From Rikenellaceae bacterium (GTDB lineage Bacteria; Bacteroidota; Bacteroidia; Bacteroidales; Rikenellaceae), in NCBI GenBank assembly GCA_009783565.1, contig WRDF01000003.1, positions 124,001-188,000 on the forward strand: a stretch of 64,000 bases of DNA, written 5' to 3'. This document shows, in pieces, positions 1 to 8,301 of the stretch. Every line of letters starts with the position of its first letter. The stretch's first letter is position 1. The notes under the pieces are model-generated. The model worked only from the letters and a program-made list of their open reading frames with translations. It was not told the DNA's origin and searched no databases. The position numbers and the translations under genes are program-made.

Positions 1-791
1 CGTTCGATATGGACTCCACGCGCTCCTACCCTATCATCGAATATGTTTATCCGGGACCGCAGACCGAAGGCATAATCCATAAATTCCACGCGCCGAGCGA
101 CCGTTTCGAGCGTCTTGCGCAGATGGGCTTTGTCGTCGTTACGACGGGTAACCGCGGCGGACACCCCTCACGCTCGCGGTGGTATCACACGTTCGGCTAC
201 GGCAACCTGCGCGACTATGGCCTGGCCGACAAAAAGGCGATCGCAATTCAGCTTGCTGACCGCCATCCGTTTATCGACATCACGCGCGTGGGAATCACCG
301 GCCACTCAGGCGGCGGATTCATGTCCACGGCGGCAATTTTGCAGTATCCCGACTTCTTCAAGGTCGCCGTGTCGGCCGCAGGCAACCATGACAACTCGAT
401 ATACAACCATCGTTGGAGCGAGAAACATCACGGGATATTGGAAATCATCGACGAGCAGAAGCAGGACACTACGTTCAGGTTCTCGATAGCGAATAATCAG
501 TCGCTGGCGCGCAATCTCGAAGGGCGGTTGATGCTGGTGACGGGCGATGTGGATAACAACGTCCATCCGGCAGGGACGATACTAGTCATAGATGCGTTGA
601 TCCGTGCAGGCAAGCGTTTCGATATGCTCATCCTGCCCGGCGAGGCGCACAGTTTCCGGGGTGTGATGCAGGAATACTACTTCTGGCGCACGTCCGACTA
701 CTTTGCGAAATATCTGCTGGGCGACTATCAGAACACGGTCAATATCCCGCAGATGCGCGAAACCGAGATCTCCCCGCCGAGAGATAGATAG
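1..791 (+). CDS. S9 family peptidase (DPP-IV-like), C-terminal fragment
   Basis: Serine exopeptidase of the prolyl oligopeptidase family. Only the C-terminal alpha/beta hydrolase domain lies in the window; the frame is open from base 3, so the N-terminal beta-propeller is outside. The nucleophile elbow GHSGGG is encoded near base 300, the acidic residue lies in GDVDNNVHP and the catalytic His in GEAHSF, in the order expected for S9. The family usually acts in the periplasm or at the envelope, releasing dipeptides from peptides. A strong hairpin terminator follows directly. The methionine at base 9 is internal, not the start. Family call is firm; substrate unknown. Confidence 0.9.
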   Translation, partial: FDMDSTRSYPIIEYVYPGPQTEGIIHKFHAPSDRFERLAQMGFVVVTTGNRGGHPSRSRWYHTFGYGNLRDYGLADKKAIAIQLADRHPFIDITRVGITGHSGGGFMSTAAILQYPDFFKVAVSAAGNHDNSIYNHRWSEKHHGILEIIDEQKQDTTFRFSIANNQSLARNLEGRLMLVTGDVDNNVHPAGTILVIDALIRAGKRFDMLILPGEAHSFRGVMQEYYFWRTSDYFAKYLLGDYQNTVNIPQMRETEISPPRDR

Positions 792-815
792 CTGCGGCCA
801 TACTGAGATAGCAAA

Positions 816-850
816 AGCGGCACAGGAACTCCTGTGCCGCTCTTATTTTT
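816..850. terminator. Bidirectional intrinsic terminator
   Basis: An 11-bp perfect stem (AGCGGCACAGG / CCTGTGCCGCT, 816-826 and 831-841) with a 4-base loop is followed by TTATTTTT. It lies between the end of the peptidase and the 3' end of the convergent rpe and can serve both. Confidence 0.85.
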
Positions 851-853
851 AAT

Positions 854-882
854 CCGGCAGGCTGGAAAACACGCGCGCGTGT
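854..882 (+). repeat. Dispersed CCGGCAGG-type repeat, copy A
   Basis: CCGGCAGGCTGGAAAACACG then CGCGCGTGT; the best-preserved copy, touching the rpe stop codon. Confidence 0.7.
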
Positions 883-1532
883 TACGCTTCCAACATCCGC
901 ACGATTTCCGCCTCAGGGTCTGCCGCGCCGAACACCGCATTGCCGGCCACAAGCACATCGCAACCGGCACGGAAAGCCTCACCGGCATTCCGCACGTTAA
1001 TTCCGCCGTCTATCTCGATGAGCGTGCTAAGGCCGCGTTCATCGATCATATGGCGTAGTTCGCGCACTTTATCGAAACTACCTTCGATAAACCCCTGGCC
1101 GCCGAAACCCGGTTCGACGCTCATCACGAGCACTAAGTCAGCCGCATCCAGAACATCGCTCAAAACATTCACAGGCGTAGCGGGTTTTATCGACACTCCC
1201 GCCATCGCGCCGCAAGAACGGATCAGTTCCAGCGCGCCGCGCAAGTCCGCGACCGCCTCGGCATGAATTGTCACGAGTTGCGCTCCGGCCTCGACGAACC
1301 GCGCGACATACCGCTCCGGCTCGACGATCATCAGATGCACATCCATAAATTTGTCCGTCGCCGCGCGAATAGCTTTCATTACGGGAAATCCAAACGAAAT
1401 GTTCGGCACGAAAACGCCGTCCATCACGTCGATATGTACCCATTCTGCGGCGCTGCGGTCGATCATTCGGGTGTCGCGCGCCAGATTCCCGAAATCGGCC
1501 GACAGCATCGAAGGAGAGATGATTCTTGGCAT
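882..1532 (-). CDS. rpe: Ribulose-phosphate 3-epimerase
   Basis: Interconverts D-ribulose 5-phosphate and D-xylulose 5-phosphate in the pentose phosphate pathway (cytoplasm). The 216-residue product has the full family length and TIM-barrel motifs in order: SPSMLSADFGNL at the N-terminus, the metal/catalytic segment HIDVMDGVFVPN, HLMIVEPE, VEPGFGGQGFI and EIDGGIN with the second catalytic Asp, then the phosphate-binding C-terminal part ending in VAGNAVFG. The stop codon abuts a copy of a dispersed CCGGCAGG repeat (854-882). A terminator hairpin separates it from the peptide transporter gene upstream on the same strand. Confidence 0.95.
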   Translation of the reverse strand: MPRIISPSMLSADFGNLARDTRMIDRSAAEWVHIDVMDGVFVPNISFGFPVMKAIRAATDKFMDVHLMIVEPERYVARFVEAGAQLVTIHAEAVADLRGALELIRSCGAMAGVSIKPATPVNVLSDVLDAADLVLVMSVEPGFGGQGFIEGSFDKVRELRHMIDERGLSTLIEIDGGINVRNAGEAFRAGCDVLVAGNAVFGAADPEAEIVRMLEA

Positions 1533-1548
1533 GATGTTTTACTAAAAC

Positions 1549-1580
1549 AAAAGGGAGCTACCCGCAGGCAGCCCCCTCCC
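1549..1580 (-). terminator. Terminator downstream of the POT transporter gene
   Basis: Read on the minus strand, a G-rich arm ending GGGGGCT can pair with AGCTCCC and is followed by TTTTGTTTTAG. It sits between the transporter stop and the rpe start. Confidence 0.55.
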
Positions 1581-1592
1581 TACGAAAAATTA

Positions 1593-3107
1593 TTATTTCT
1601 TAGAAACCCTTTCGAGCCATTTCAACATGAAAATCATCGTGAACATGGAAATGAGACATACGGATGTGAAGAGCAGCCACGTTGCAGTTTGCGATAAATT
1701 TTCGTAGAAAATAACACCGATAAACAACAAGAAGTTACCGATACCGCTTGCCGCCAACCAACCGCCTTGCATCATACCTTGCAATTTCGGAGGCGCAACT
1801 TTCGACACAAATGAAATTCCGAGCGGACTGATAAACAACTCCGCAATCGTAACAATGAAATACGTTCCGATCAGCACAAAAATCGAAACTTTTGCCGGAG
1901 AAACTCCGCCGTGATCACTCATCAATTCTTTGAAAGCCGGAAGTCCGGAAATGTTGGACATGATCGCCAAAAATGCAAACGCAGAAGCGGCGATAGCCAT
2001 ACCGATTGCGATTTTTTTCGGAGCAGACGGTTCTTTTCCTTTGGAGCGAAGCCAGCCGAAAAACGTCAAAATCACAGGTGTAAGAATAATCACGAACAAA
2101 GGATTGAACGCTTGAAGTGTTTCAACGCTAACCGGCACGCCAAAGATGGTCAAATCAACATAATCTCTCGCAAAGTAAGTAAGCGACAGACCACTTTGGT
2201 TGAACGAAAACCAGAAGAAAATAACTACCGAAAACACCGCCATTAACGCCCAGATACGCTGACGAACTTCCGCCACAGGCATTTCAGCAACAGCAGTTTG
2301 AGCCTCTTTCGCAACCTTATCTTTCGGGTCGGGATAGCCTTTTCGGTTCATCAAATAAATCGCTGCCGAAACGAACATCGAAATAATTACAATCAAAAAC
2401 GCGTAGTGAAATCCGGTTGTGAAAACGTCCAAATATTGAGTAGAAAATGCAGAAAGGTCAGCAACCGGTGCTCCCTGAGAAACTTCCGTTGCCAGTCTGT
2501 TCAAATTTTCCGTACCTTGGGCCGTAATCGTTCCGTTCAATTGCTGATGGCACAACGCCGGAAGATTGGCATTATAAAGAAAGCCGTTCGCTTTCAGCCA
2601 CCAGTTGCGAACGCCCATAGCCACCCACGGAGAGAAAAACGCACCTAAATTGATAAACATGTAAAACATCGAAAATCCGGCATCACGATATTTGCCGTAC
2701 TTTTCGTTGTCGTACATCTGACCGACCACGGCTTGCAAATTTCCTTTGAAAAGTCCGTTACCAAACGCAATGGTAAGCAACGCGAAACAAGCAAAAATCA
2801 AGCCTCCGGTTCCGGTTGACATCGAGGGTATTGACAGCAATCCATAACCGGCCGCCATCACGAAAATACCAATTAAAATGGTGTTTTTGTAGTTTCGTGT
2901 TTTGTCGGCAATTAAACCGCCCACCAACGACAAACCGAGAAGCATTGCGTAGAAAATAGAGTAAATGGTTGCGGCAGCTGTTCCGGTCAAACCGAATTTT
3001 GATTGAAGAAACAACGCCAAAATCGCAATCATGGTGTAGAACCCGAAGCGTTCGCCCATATTTGCAAGTGATGCACTCAATAGGCCTTTGGGGTGATTTT
3101 TAAACAT
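1593..3107 (-). CDS. POT-family proton-dependent oligopeptide transporter
   Basis: Inner-membrane symporter importing di/tripeptides with protons (PTR2/POT branch of the MFS). The N-terminus carries the POT signature NMGERFGFYTM (E-R-F-x-[YF]) in the first membrane helix, followed by many hydrophobic segments consistent with 12-14 helices; 504 residues is normal for the family. The gene is visibly AT-richer than its neighbours, with many AAA/AAT/TTT codons, which may mean recent acquisition or a different expression class. It has its own -7 box (3152-3159) and a terminator. Alternative substrates within POT (nitrate, drugs) cannot be excluded. Confidence 0.88.
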   Translation of the reverse strand: MFKNHPKGLLSASLANMGERFGFYTMIAILALFLQSKFGLTGTAAATIYSIFYAMLLGLSLVGGLIADKTRNYKNTILIGIFVMAAGYGLLSIPSMSTGTGGLIFACFALLTIAFGNGLFKGNLQAVVGQMYDNEKYGKYRDAGFSMFYMFINLGAFFSPWVAMGVRNWWLKANGFLYNANLPALCHQQLNGTITAQGTENLNRLATEVSQGAPVADLSAFSTQYLDVFTTGFHYAFLIVIISMFVSAAIYLMNRKGYPDPKDKVAKEAQTAVAEMPVAEVRQRIWALMAVFSVVIFFWFSFNQSGLSLTYFARDYVDLTIFGVPVSVETLQAFNPLFVIILTPVILTFFGWLRSKGKEPSAPKKIAIGMAIAASAFAFLAIMSNISGLPAFKELMSDHGGVSPAKVSIFVLIGTYFIVTIAELFISPLGISFVSKVAPPKLQGMMQGGWLAASGIGNFLLFIGVIFYENLSQTATWLLFTSVCLISMFTMIFMLKWLERVSKK

Positions 3108-3151
3108 AAATCAAGAGGATTTAAGGATTAGTGAACTTTATCCAACGGGGA

Positions 3152-3159
3152 CAAATATA
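3152..3159 (-). promoter_or_regulatory. -7 box of the POT transporter gene
   Basis: TATATTTG on the minus strand matches the Bacteroidota -7 consensus TAnnTTTG, 45-52 bases upstream of the transporter start. Confidence 0.6.
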
Positions 3160-3249
3160 GAACAATTTTTCGTTTTGCTTCACATTTCGCATCATTTTTA
3201 TCGCATATTTTATTTCCAATGCCGACTTCCACATACCATTTATTATGTA

Positions 3250-3257
3250 TATATTTG
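3250..3257 (+). promoter_or_regulatory. -7 box of the DUF4836 gene
   Basis: TATATTTG matches TAnnTTTG and lies 37 bases before the ATG at 3294. This favours the start at 3294 over the in-frame ATG at 3219, which would lie upstream of the promoter. Confidence 0.6.
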
Positions 3258-3293
3258 CGCATGGAACTGTCTCACAAACACACGAATACACCT

Positions 3294-4856
3294 ATGAAAA
3301 AACTCAACTTCTGCTCCAAAATGATTTTTACGGCCGTTCTGGCCGTAATGATGCTTGCGTCATGTAACCGGCGCGGAGCGCATGACTACCGCCACGCGAT
3401 CCCTGCGGATGCGTTCATGGTTATCTCATTCAATCCCGCGCAACTGGCGCATAAGGCGGGCGTGGGCGAATTTACGCACAGCCCTCTTTTCCGCATGATG
3501 GAAAGAGAGGATGCTCCGGCATGGGTAATGGCATACATCGCCGAACCGTCGCGCACGGGTCTGAACACGGAACACGACTTCTTCGTATTCATGGAGAACC
3601 CCGCCCTGAATTATTACGGCTTATCCATGAGCGGCGGCCTGGTGGCCAAAGTGAAAGACCGCAAAAAAGTGGTCGAATTTGTCGAAACACTATTGGCAGA
3701 ACATGGTGAAGACAATTTCGAAGTAATCGAGATCGACGGGCGGACTATCGTTAAGCCTCTGGGCGGCGGACCGGTTCTCGCTTTCACAAATGAAACATTT
3801 ATTCTCTTCGCGAATGATTTTTATGATGGAAATGTCTCTCTTGCCCGCATCGAGACCCTGCTTGCCCAGCGACGCGAGCAGAGCGTCATGGGACAGCCCC
3901 ATGCCGCCGAGATGTTGAACAGACGGCACGACATGGGATTCGTGATGAACTTTACCGGCATTATGTCGATAGCCAAAGCGCAGATGGGAGCGATGGGCGG
4001 AATGATGTTGCCGCAGATCGACTGGCTTGACAAGATGTCGATAATGATGTCGTGCGATTTCGAGAAGGGACGCATTGTTTCCGACATGAAAATCGCGTTT
4101 ACCGATCGCGAGGCCGAAAAGCAGTTTCGCGAGATGTCGGAATCGAACCGCCGTATGAGCGGCCACATGACGAAATTCCTGCCTGCGGGAAGCATTGCAA
4201 CGTTCGGCGGCGGGATGAACGGAGTAAAGACGCTCGAAATCCTGCAACAGACGATACCGATGCTGAGTATGGGACTGGCAATGGTGCCGCAGGCGAAGAC
4301 GATTATCGAAGCCATCGATGGCGATCTGATAGTCTCGTTCAATGGTATGTTTCCCAACTCTATGCCGCTGGTAACGCTTATGACTGATGTGAAAAACGTG
4401 AAGGTGGTCGAAGTAATTCACAGCCTCGTATCGTCGGCATTCCATGTTCGCGAGATAGAGAATTTCAGTTATCAAGCTCAGCTGGGCAATGGCCTTTCGA
4501 TATGGTTCGGCCTGCACGACGAAATGCTGTACGCCTCGACCGACCCGAACTTTACCATGTTGCTTCGCAGCACGGGCGGCGAATCGATGCACGAGCATTA
4601 CGGACATCTGTTCCGTGGAAATTACGGCGCATTCGTGGCGGACTTCAACGCATTGCGCAGTTTCATGGAGAGGATGATCGCGACGAGCGGGATGTACCAG
4701 TTTGCCGGCATATTGCCCGTTATAGGCATGTTCAACGACTTGCAATTATGGCAACCGACGATCTTCGATATTAAGATGGAGACCACGATAACCGATCGCG
4801 ACCGTAATGCTGCCGAAACAATTTGGCGCGCGATGGAGCGCGCGATCAATTTGTAA
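3294..4856 (+). CDS. DUF4836 family lipoprotein
   Basis: A 520-residue exported protein of a Bacteroidota-specific family with no established function. The start at 3294 gives a clean lipoprotein signal peptide (MKKLNF..., hydrophobic core, lipobox LASC), then the family-typical opening in which 'IPADAFMVISFNPAQLAHKAG' introduces a long beta-rich domain. The protein should be anchored in the periplasm or outer membrane. A strong terminator follows, so it is probably monocistronic. Family assignment rests on the N-terminal pattern and length. Confidence 0.8.
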   Translation: MKKLNFCSKMIFTAVLAVMMLASCNRRGAHDYRHAIPADAFMVISFNPAQLAHKAGVGEFTHSPLFRMMEREDAPAWVMAYIAEPSRTGLNTEHDFFVFMENPALNYYGLSMSGGLVAKVKDRKKVVEFVETLLAEHGEDNFEVIEIDGRTIVKPLGGGPVLAFTNETFILFANDFYDGNVSLARIETLLAQRREQSVMGQPHAAEMLNRRHDMGFVMNFTGIMSIAKAQMGAMGGMMLPQIDWLDKMSIMMSCDFEKGRIVSDMKIAFTDREAEKQFREMSESNRRMSGHMTKFLPAGSIATFGGGMNGVKTLEILQQTIPMLSMGLAMVPQAKTIIEAIDGDLIVSFNGMFPNSMPLVTLMTDVKNVKVVEVIHSLVSSAFHVREIENFSYQAQLGNGLSIWFGLHDEMLYASTDPNFTMLLRSTGGESMHEHYGHLFRGNYGAFVADFNALRSFMERMIATSGMYQFAGILPVIGMFNDLQLWQPTIFDIKMETTITDRDRNAAETIWRAMERAINL

Positions 4857-4867
4857 TTGTAAGATGT

Positions 4868-4912
4868 CATTCCTGTCGTTCCGCACGGAACGGCAGGAAT
4901 TTTATATTTTTG
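4868..4912 (+). terminator. Terminator after the DUF4836 gene
   Basis: ATTCCTGTCGTTCCG and its near-perfect complement (about 4869-4883 and 4887-4901) form a long stem with a tiny loop, followed by TTTTATATTTTTG. Confidence 0.75.
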
Positions 4913-4932
4913 TCGCAATTTTGTAATCATTA

Positions 4933-5577
4933 GTGAAAGTTATCACGCTACGACATACTCTGCCGGTCGTTTTTGCCGAGTCGCCACCGAGCGGGTCGGA
5001 CGTATGGCTCGCGGAAACAACTTTCAGACGGGGTGAGAAATATCTGATCGAGGCCGCCTCAGGGACAGGCAAATCGTCGCTGTGCGGTTATCTGTACGGC
5101 TACCGCCGCGACTACGCGGGCGAGATACTTTTCGACGAGTGCGACGTGCGCCGCCTCACGAAAAGGCAGTGGAGCGTGCTGCGCAACACGTCGCTGGCGA
5201 TGATGTTTCAGGATATGCGGCTATTCCCCGAACTTACGGCGCTCGAAAACGTCCGCATCAAGAACAATCTCACGAGGCATAAAACCGAAGAGCAAATCGC
5301 GCAACTATTCGAGGAGTTGAGTATTACGGAAAAGCGCGACTCGTTGGTGGGCAAGCTGTCGTTGGGGCAGCAGCAGCGGGTGGCGTTCGTACGGATGCTG
5401 TGCCAGAAGGCCGATTTTATGCTCTTGGACGAGCCTGTGAGCCACCTCGACGACGCGAATGCCGGTGCGATGGCGCGCGTCCTGGAACGCGAAGCGGCGG
5501 CCGAAGGGTGCGGCATCGTCATAACCTCGATCGGCAAGCATTTCGAGATGTCGTACGATAAAACGCTTGCGTTATGA
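4933..5577 (+). CDS. ABC transporter ATP-binding protein (FtsE/LolD-like)
   Basis: Cytoplasmic ATPase partner of the permease that follows. The 214-residue nucleotide-binding domain shows Walker A (AASGTGKSS), Q-loop (MMFQDMRLFPELTALENV), ABC signature (LSLGQQQR), Walker B (FMLLDEPVSHLDD) and a degenerate switch region. GTG at 4933 is the only start before the conserved N-terminus. The stop overlaps the permease start by four bases (ATGA), so the two are translationally coupled. The size and FtsX-like partner suggest an FtsEX-type or LolCDE/MacB-type unit; which one is not decided by sequence alone. Confidence 0.85.
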   Translation: MKVITLRHTLPVVFAESPPSGSDVWLAETTFRRGEKYLIEAASGTGKSSLCGYLYGYRRDYAGEILFDECDVRRLTKRQWSVLRNTSLAMMFQDMRLFPELTALENVRIKNNLTRHKTEEQIAQLFEELSITEKRDSLVGKLSLGQQQRVAFVRMLCQKADFMLLDEPVSHLDDANAGAMARVLEREAAAEGCGIVITSIGKHFEMSYDKTLAL

Positions 5578-6764
5578 GCCTTGTGTGGAAACTTTTGCGA
5601 AGGCATGTGAGCGTGGGCCAGCTGGCGGGGTTTTTCCTCGCCAACCTTATCGGTATGGCCATTATTCTGGTCGCCGTGCAATTTTACCGCGACGTGCGTC
5701 CGGTGATCGCCGCGCCCGATTCGTTCATGTCGAACGATTTTCTGATCCTCTCGCGCGATGTCGGGCAGGGCGTGCGTACAGATGGCGTGGGGTTCTCGCG
5801 CGAGGAACTCGATGCGCTGGCTGCTCAGCCGTTCGTGCTGGCGGTCGGTGAATTCACTCCGGCGCGTTATAGCGTCACGGGCGGTATATCGTTCGCCGGT
5901 TCGGGATTTTATACCTATATGTTCTTCGAGAGCGTGCCCGACCGTTTTCTCGACGTGGAGAGCGACGAGTGGCGATTCACGGAAGGCGACCGCACCATAC
6001 CGATAATCCTGCCGCGTAACTATCTGAATCTCTACAACTTCGGCTTTGCCGCGACGCAAGGGCTGCCGCAAATGGGCGAAGAATTTATCTCGCAGCTGAT
6101 GATCGATATCGAGGTCGAAGGCGGCGGACGGACGCAGAATTTCCGTGGGCGCATCGTGGCGTTTTCGAACCGCCTGAACACGATCCTCGTGCCTGAGTCG
6201 TTTATCGAATGGTCGAACGCGCGTTTTGCCGACCGTCCGGCGGCCGACCCTTCGCGCATAATCGTCGAGGTGCGCAACGCTGCCGACGAGGCTCTGCACA
6301 GATTTCTCACAACGCACGGCTACCGCATAGAGGGCGATCCGGGCAGCGGGCAACTCGCGTTTTTCATGCGCATGATCGCGGGCGTGGTTGCGGGCGTAGG
6401 ATTGCTCGTCACGGCGCTGTCGCTATTTATTTTCATGCTCAGCATCTTCCTGTTGCTGCAAAAAAACGCGCAAAAACTCGAAGACCTGCTGCTGGCGGGC
6501 TACACTCCGGCACAGGTCGCGCGACCGTATCAGCTTATGAGCGTGGGACTTAACATGCTGGCCGCAGTGTGCGCAATAGTGGCAATGTTGCTGGCGCGGG
6601 CGGTGTATATGCCTATGATCGGACTATTGGCTGACGGCAACTCAATCGGTACAGGTGCGGATGTCCTGTCGACGATATTTGCGGGTCTGCTCGCGGCGAT
6701 TTTCGTTGCGATGCTCAACGTTCTGGCTATCCGCCGCAAAGTGGGCGGGCTTTGGACTCAATAA
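5574..6764 (+). CDS. FtsX-like ABC transporter permease
   Basis: Inner-membrane partner of the preceding ATPase. The 396-residue protein has one N-terminal membrane helix (about residues 18-38), a large extracytoplasmic domain (about 40-265) and three C-terminal helices (about 268-292, 320-345, 360-385), the topology of FtsX/MacB-type permeases. Such proteins do not usually move small solutes; they couple ATP hydrolysis to periplasmic events such as lipoprotein release, cell-wall hydrolase activation or efflux. Start overlaps the ATPase stop. The 3' end is followed by copies of two dispersed repeats (6764-6819). Confidence 0.8.
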   Translation: MSLVWKLLRRHVSVGQLAGFFLANLIGMAIILVAVQFYRDVRPVIAAPDSFMSNDFLILSRDVGQGVRTDGVGFSREELDALAAQPFVLAVGEFTPARYSVTGGISFAGSGFYTYMFFESVPDRFLDVESDEWRFTEGDRTIPIILPRNYLNLYNFGFAATQGLPQMGEEFISQLMIDIEVEGGGRTQNFRGRIVAFSNRLNTILVPESFIEWSNARFADRPAADPSRIIVEVRNAADEALHRFLTTHGYRIEGDPGSGQLAFFMRMIAGVVAGVGLLVTALSLFIFMLSIFLLLQKNAQKLEDLLLAGYTPAQVARPYQLMSVGLNMLAAVCAIVAMLLARAVYMPMIGLLADGNSIGTGADVLSTIFAGLLAAIFVAMLNVLAIRRKVGGLWTQ

Positions 6765-6787
6765 CGCGCGCGTGATTTCCAGCCTGC
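6764..6787 (-). repeat. Dispersed CCGGCAGG-type repeat, copy B
   Basis: Inverted, shortened copy of the motif (CC)GGCAGGCTGGAAA-CACGCGCGCGT found at 854-882, 15567-15595, 26148-26176, 54134-54158 and 60460-60490. Confidence 0.6.
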
Positions 6788-6795
6788 GAGCCAAA

Positions 6796-6819
6796 GATTG
6801 CGGGCAAGTCCGCAATGAC
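6796..6819. repeat. Short palindromic repeat GATTGCGG...CCGCAATGAC
   Basis: Imperfect palindrome also present at 49554-49580, 52578-52603 and 54106-54131, each next to a larger intergenic repeat. Confidence 0.6.
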
Positions 6820-6834
6820 AAGACGCGAGAGAGT

Positions 6835-7599
6835 CTAAGGATTATAATAATCGAAATAACGGTAGGCAAAAATTTCACGCAGCATGGCGATACGCTCGGC
6901 GGCTTCGGTGTTCTGTGGATCGAGCTCCTGCGCGCGCAGATAATCGTTCAGCGCCTTGTCCATCCGGCCGTTACGGTCGTGCAGCCGCGCACGTTCGAGA
7001 TAGAAATCCGCCATCGGCGGCCATAATTTATTGTCTGTAATATACGAAAGTACGCCCGGTGATATCATGCCGCTTACGTCGTCGCCGTCGAGCAGGCGGT
7101 GGCGCACGTCGGTAGACGAATAATCGAACGTCGGGGCATCGGGCAAAAAAGTAACTGCCGCGCCGTATTCGCCAAGTGCGTGCCCCGTGCGCGGATAGAC
7201 GTATATCTTATAATCATTCAGCAACTTACGGTGCTCTTTCCAGCGGCCGAAATCTTCGAAAACGTCCGCCCCTGCGAGTACCGAAAAGGTATACTGCGGG
7301 AATTCTTTCCGCAAATATTCGAGTGTATCGATGGTGTATGACGGTGTGGGCAGGTTAAATTCCACATCGCATACGCTCACGCGCAGACCCGCAAGTCGCT
7401 CGCTCACAGCTATTTCGGTCATTCGCAGCCGATCCGCACCACAGGCAAGTTCCGCATCGTTTTTCAGCGGATTATGCGGCGACACTACGAACCATAGTTC
7501 GTCGCATAGTCCCGCCTCCAAAACATATCGCGCAACTGCCGTGTGACCGTTGTGCGGCGGATTGAATGAGCCGAAATAAAGAATAATATTTTTTATCAT
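6835..7599 (-). CDS. nadD: Nicotinate-nucleotide adenylyltransferase with C-terminal TPR-like extension
   Basis: Adenylates nicotinate mononucleotide to deamido-NAD in NAD synthesis. Residues 1-190 carry the nucleotidyltransferase signature GSFNPPHNGH near the N-terminus and the second motif YSSTDVRHRL (SSTxIR variant). The 254-residue product is longer than the usual NadD of about 190-210: residues about 197-254 (DFYLERARLHDRNGRMDKALNDYL..) look like a TPR helix pair. It ends six bases from gmk on the same strand, so gmk-nadD are probably co-transcribed. Confidence 0.92.
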   Translation of the reverse strand: MIKNIILYFGSFNPPHNGHTAVARYVLEAGLCDELWFVVSPHNPLKNDAELACGADRLRMTEIAVSERLAGLRVSVCDVEFNLPTPSYTIDTLEYLRKEFPQYTFSVLAGADVFEDFGRWKEHRKLLNDYKIYVYPRTGHALGEYGAAVTFLPDAPTFDYSSTDVRHRLLDGDDVSGMISPGVLSYITDNKLWPPMADFYLERARLHDRNGRMDKALNDYLRAQELDPQNTEAAERIAMLREIFAYRYFDYYNP

Positions 7600-7605
7600 C
7601 GTATA

Positions 7606-8193
7606 TTAAATCTCCAAAAACCTTCTTATTGCCTCCTCGATACAGGCGACAGCGACATCGAGGTCATCGTTCACCACCGTAAGGTCGAACTGCGGGGCGT
7701 AGCGCATCTCTTGTTCCGCCTTCGCAACGCGCCGCTCGATAGCTTCGGGCGAGTCTGTACCACGTCCCGTGAGCCGTTCGCGCAACGTCGCGACCGACGG
7801 CGGCATGATGAAAATCGAGAGCGCCGACCGACCGAAGATCGATTTCAGTTTTACCCCGCCCTTCACATCGACATCGAAGATTATCACCCGCCCGCTCACC
7901 CAAATGCGCTCTACCTCAGAGCGCAGCGTGCCATAATGCGTGCCGCCGTACACTTCTTCCCACTCGATGAACTTCCCGGCGGCTACGTCGTCTAAGAATT
8001 GCCGTTCGGTGACAAAGTAATACTCCACCCCATTCTGTTCGGTGCCTCGCGGTGGACGACTGGTCGCCGAAACCGAAAATTCGAGCTGTGGAAACGTCTC
8101 CACGATCCGCCGCATCACCGTCGTCTTCCCCGCACCCGACGGCGCTGAAAGTATTATAAGTTTGCCCTGATTCATAATATAAATATCTTTCAT
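7606..8193 (-). CDS. gmk: Guanylate kinase
   Basis: Phosphorylates GMP to GDP with ATP. The 195-residue protein has the P-loop SAPSGAGKTT near residue 16, the GMP-binding segment SATSRPPRGTEQNGVEYYFV, the catalytic-lid part IEWEEVYGGTHYGT and the DVDVKGGVKLK strand, all in the family order and length. An alternative start (MNQGKLIILSAPSG) six codons downstream would equally preserve the P-loop. It sits between yicC (108 bases, containing an intergenic repeat) and nadD. Confidence 0.95.
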   Translation of the reverse strand: MKDIYIMNQGKLIILSAPSGAGKTTVMRRIVETFPQLEFSVSATSRPPRGTEQNGVEYYFVTERQFLDDVAAGKFIEWEEVYGGTHYGTLRSEVERIWVSGRVIIFDVDVKGGVKLKSIFGRSALSIFIMPPSVATLRERLTGRGTDSPEAIERRVAKAEQEMRYAPQFDLTVVNDDLDVAVACIEEAIRRFLEI

Positions 8194-8210
8194 AAATGCA
8201 ATCGGCGATC

Positions 8211-8289
8211 GTCATTGCGAGGGCGGCAAGCCCGAAGCAATCCAGAAAAACCACAATGGATTGCTTCGCCTTTAAGGCTCGCAATGACG
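8211..8289. repeat. Intergenic palindromic repeat R1 (CATTGCGAG family)
   Basis: About 79 bases whose ends, GTCATTGCGAGGG and GGCTCGCAATGAC, are complementary, with inner arms GAAGCAATCCAG and TGGATTGCTTCGCC. It lies between yicC and gmk and can form a long hairpin in RNA. Confidence 0.85.
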
Positions 8290-8301
8290 CACGCGCGTGT
8301 T

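Noticed and set aside
3690-4745. Minus-strand frame of 351 codons opposite the DUF4836 gene
   Set aside because: His/Arg-rich shadow frame; the plus-strand gene has a lipoprotein signal and promoter.
5208-6353. Minus-strand frame of 381 codons opposite the ABC transporter genes
   Set aside because: Spans two real genes in antisense; no motif.
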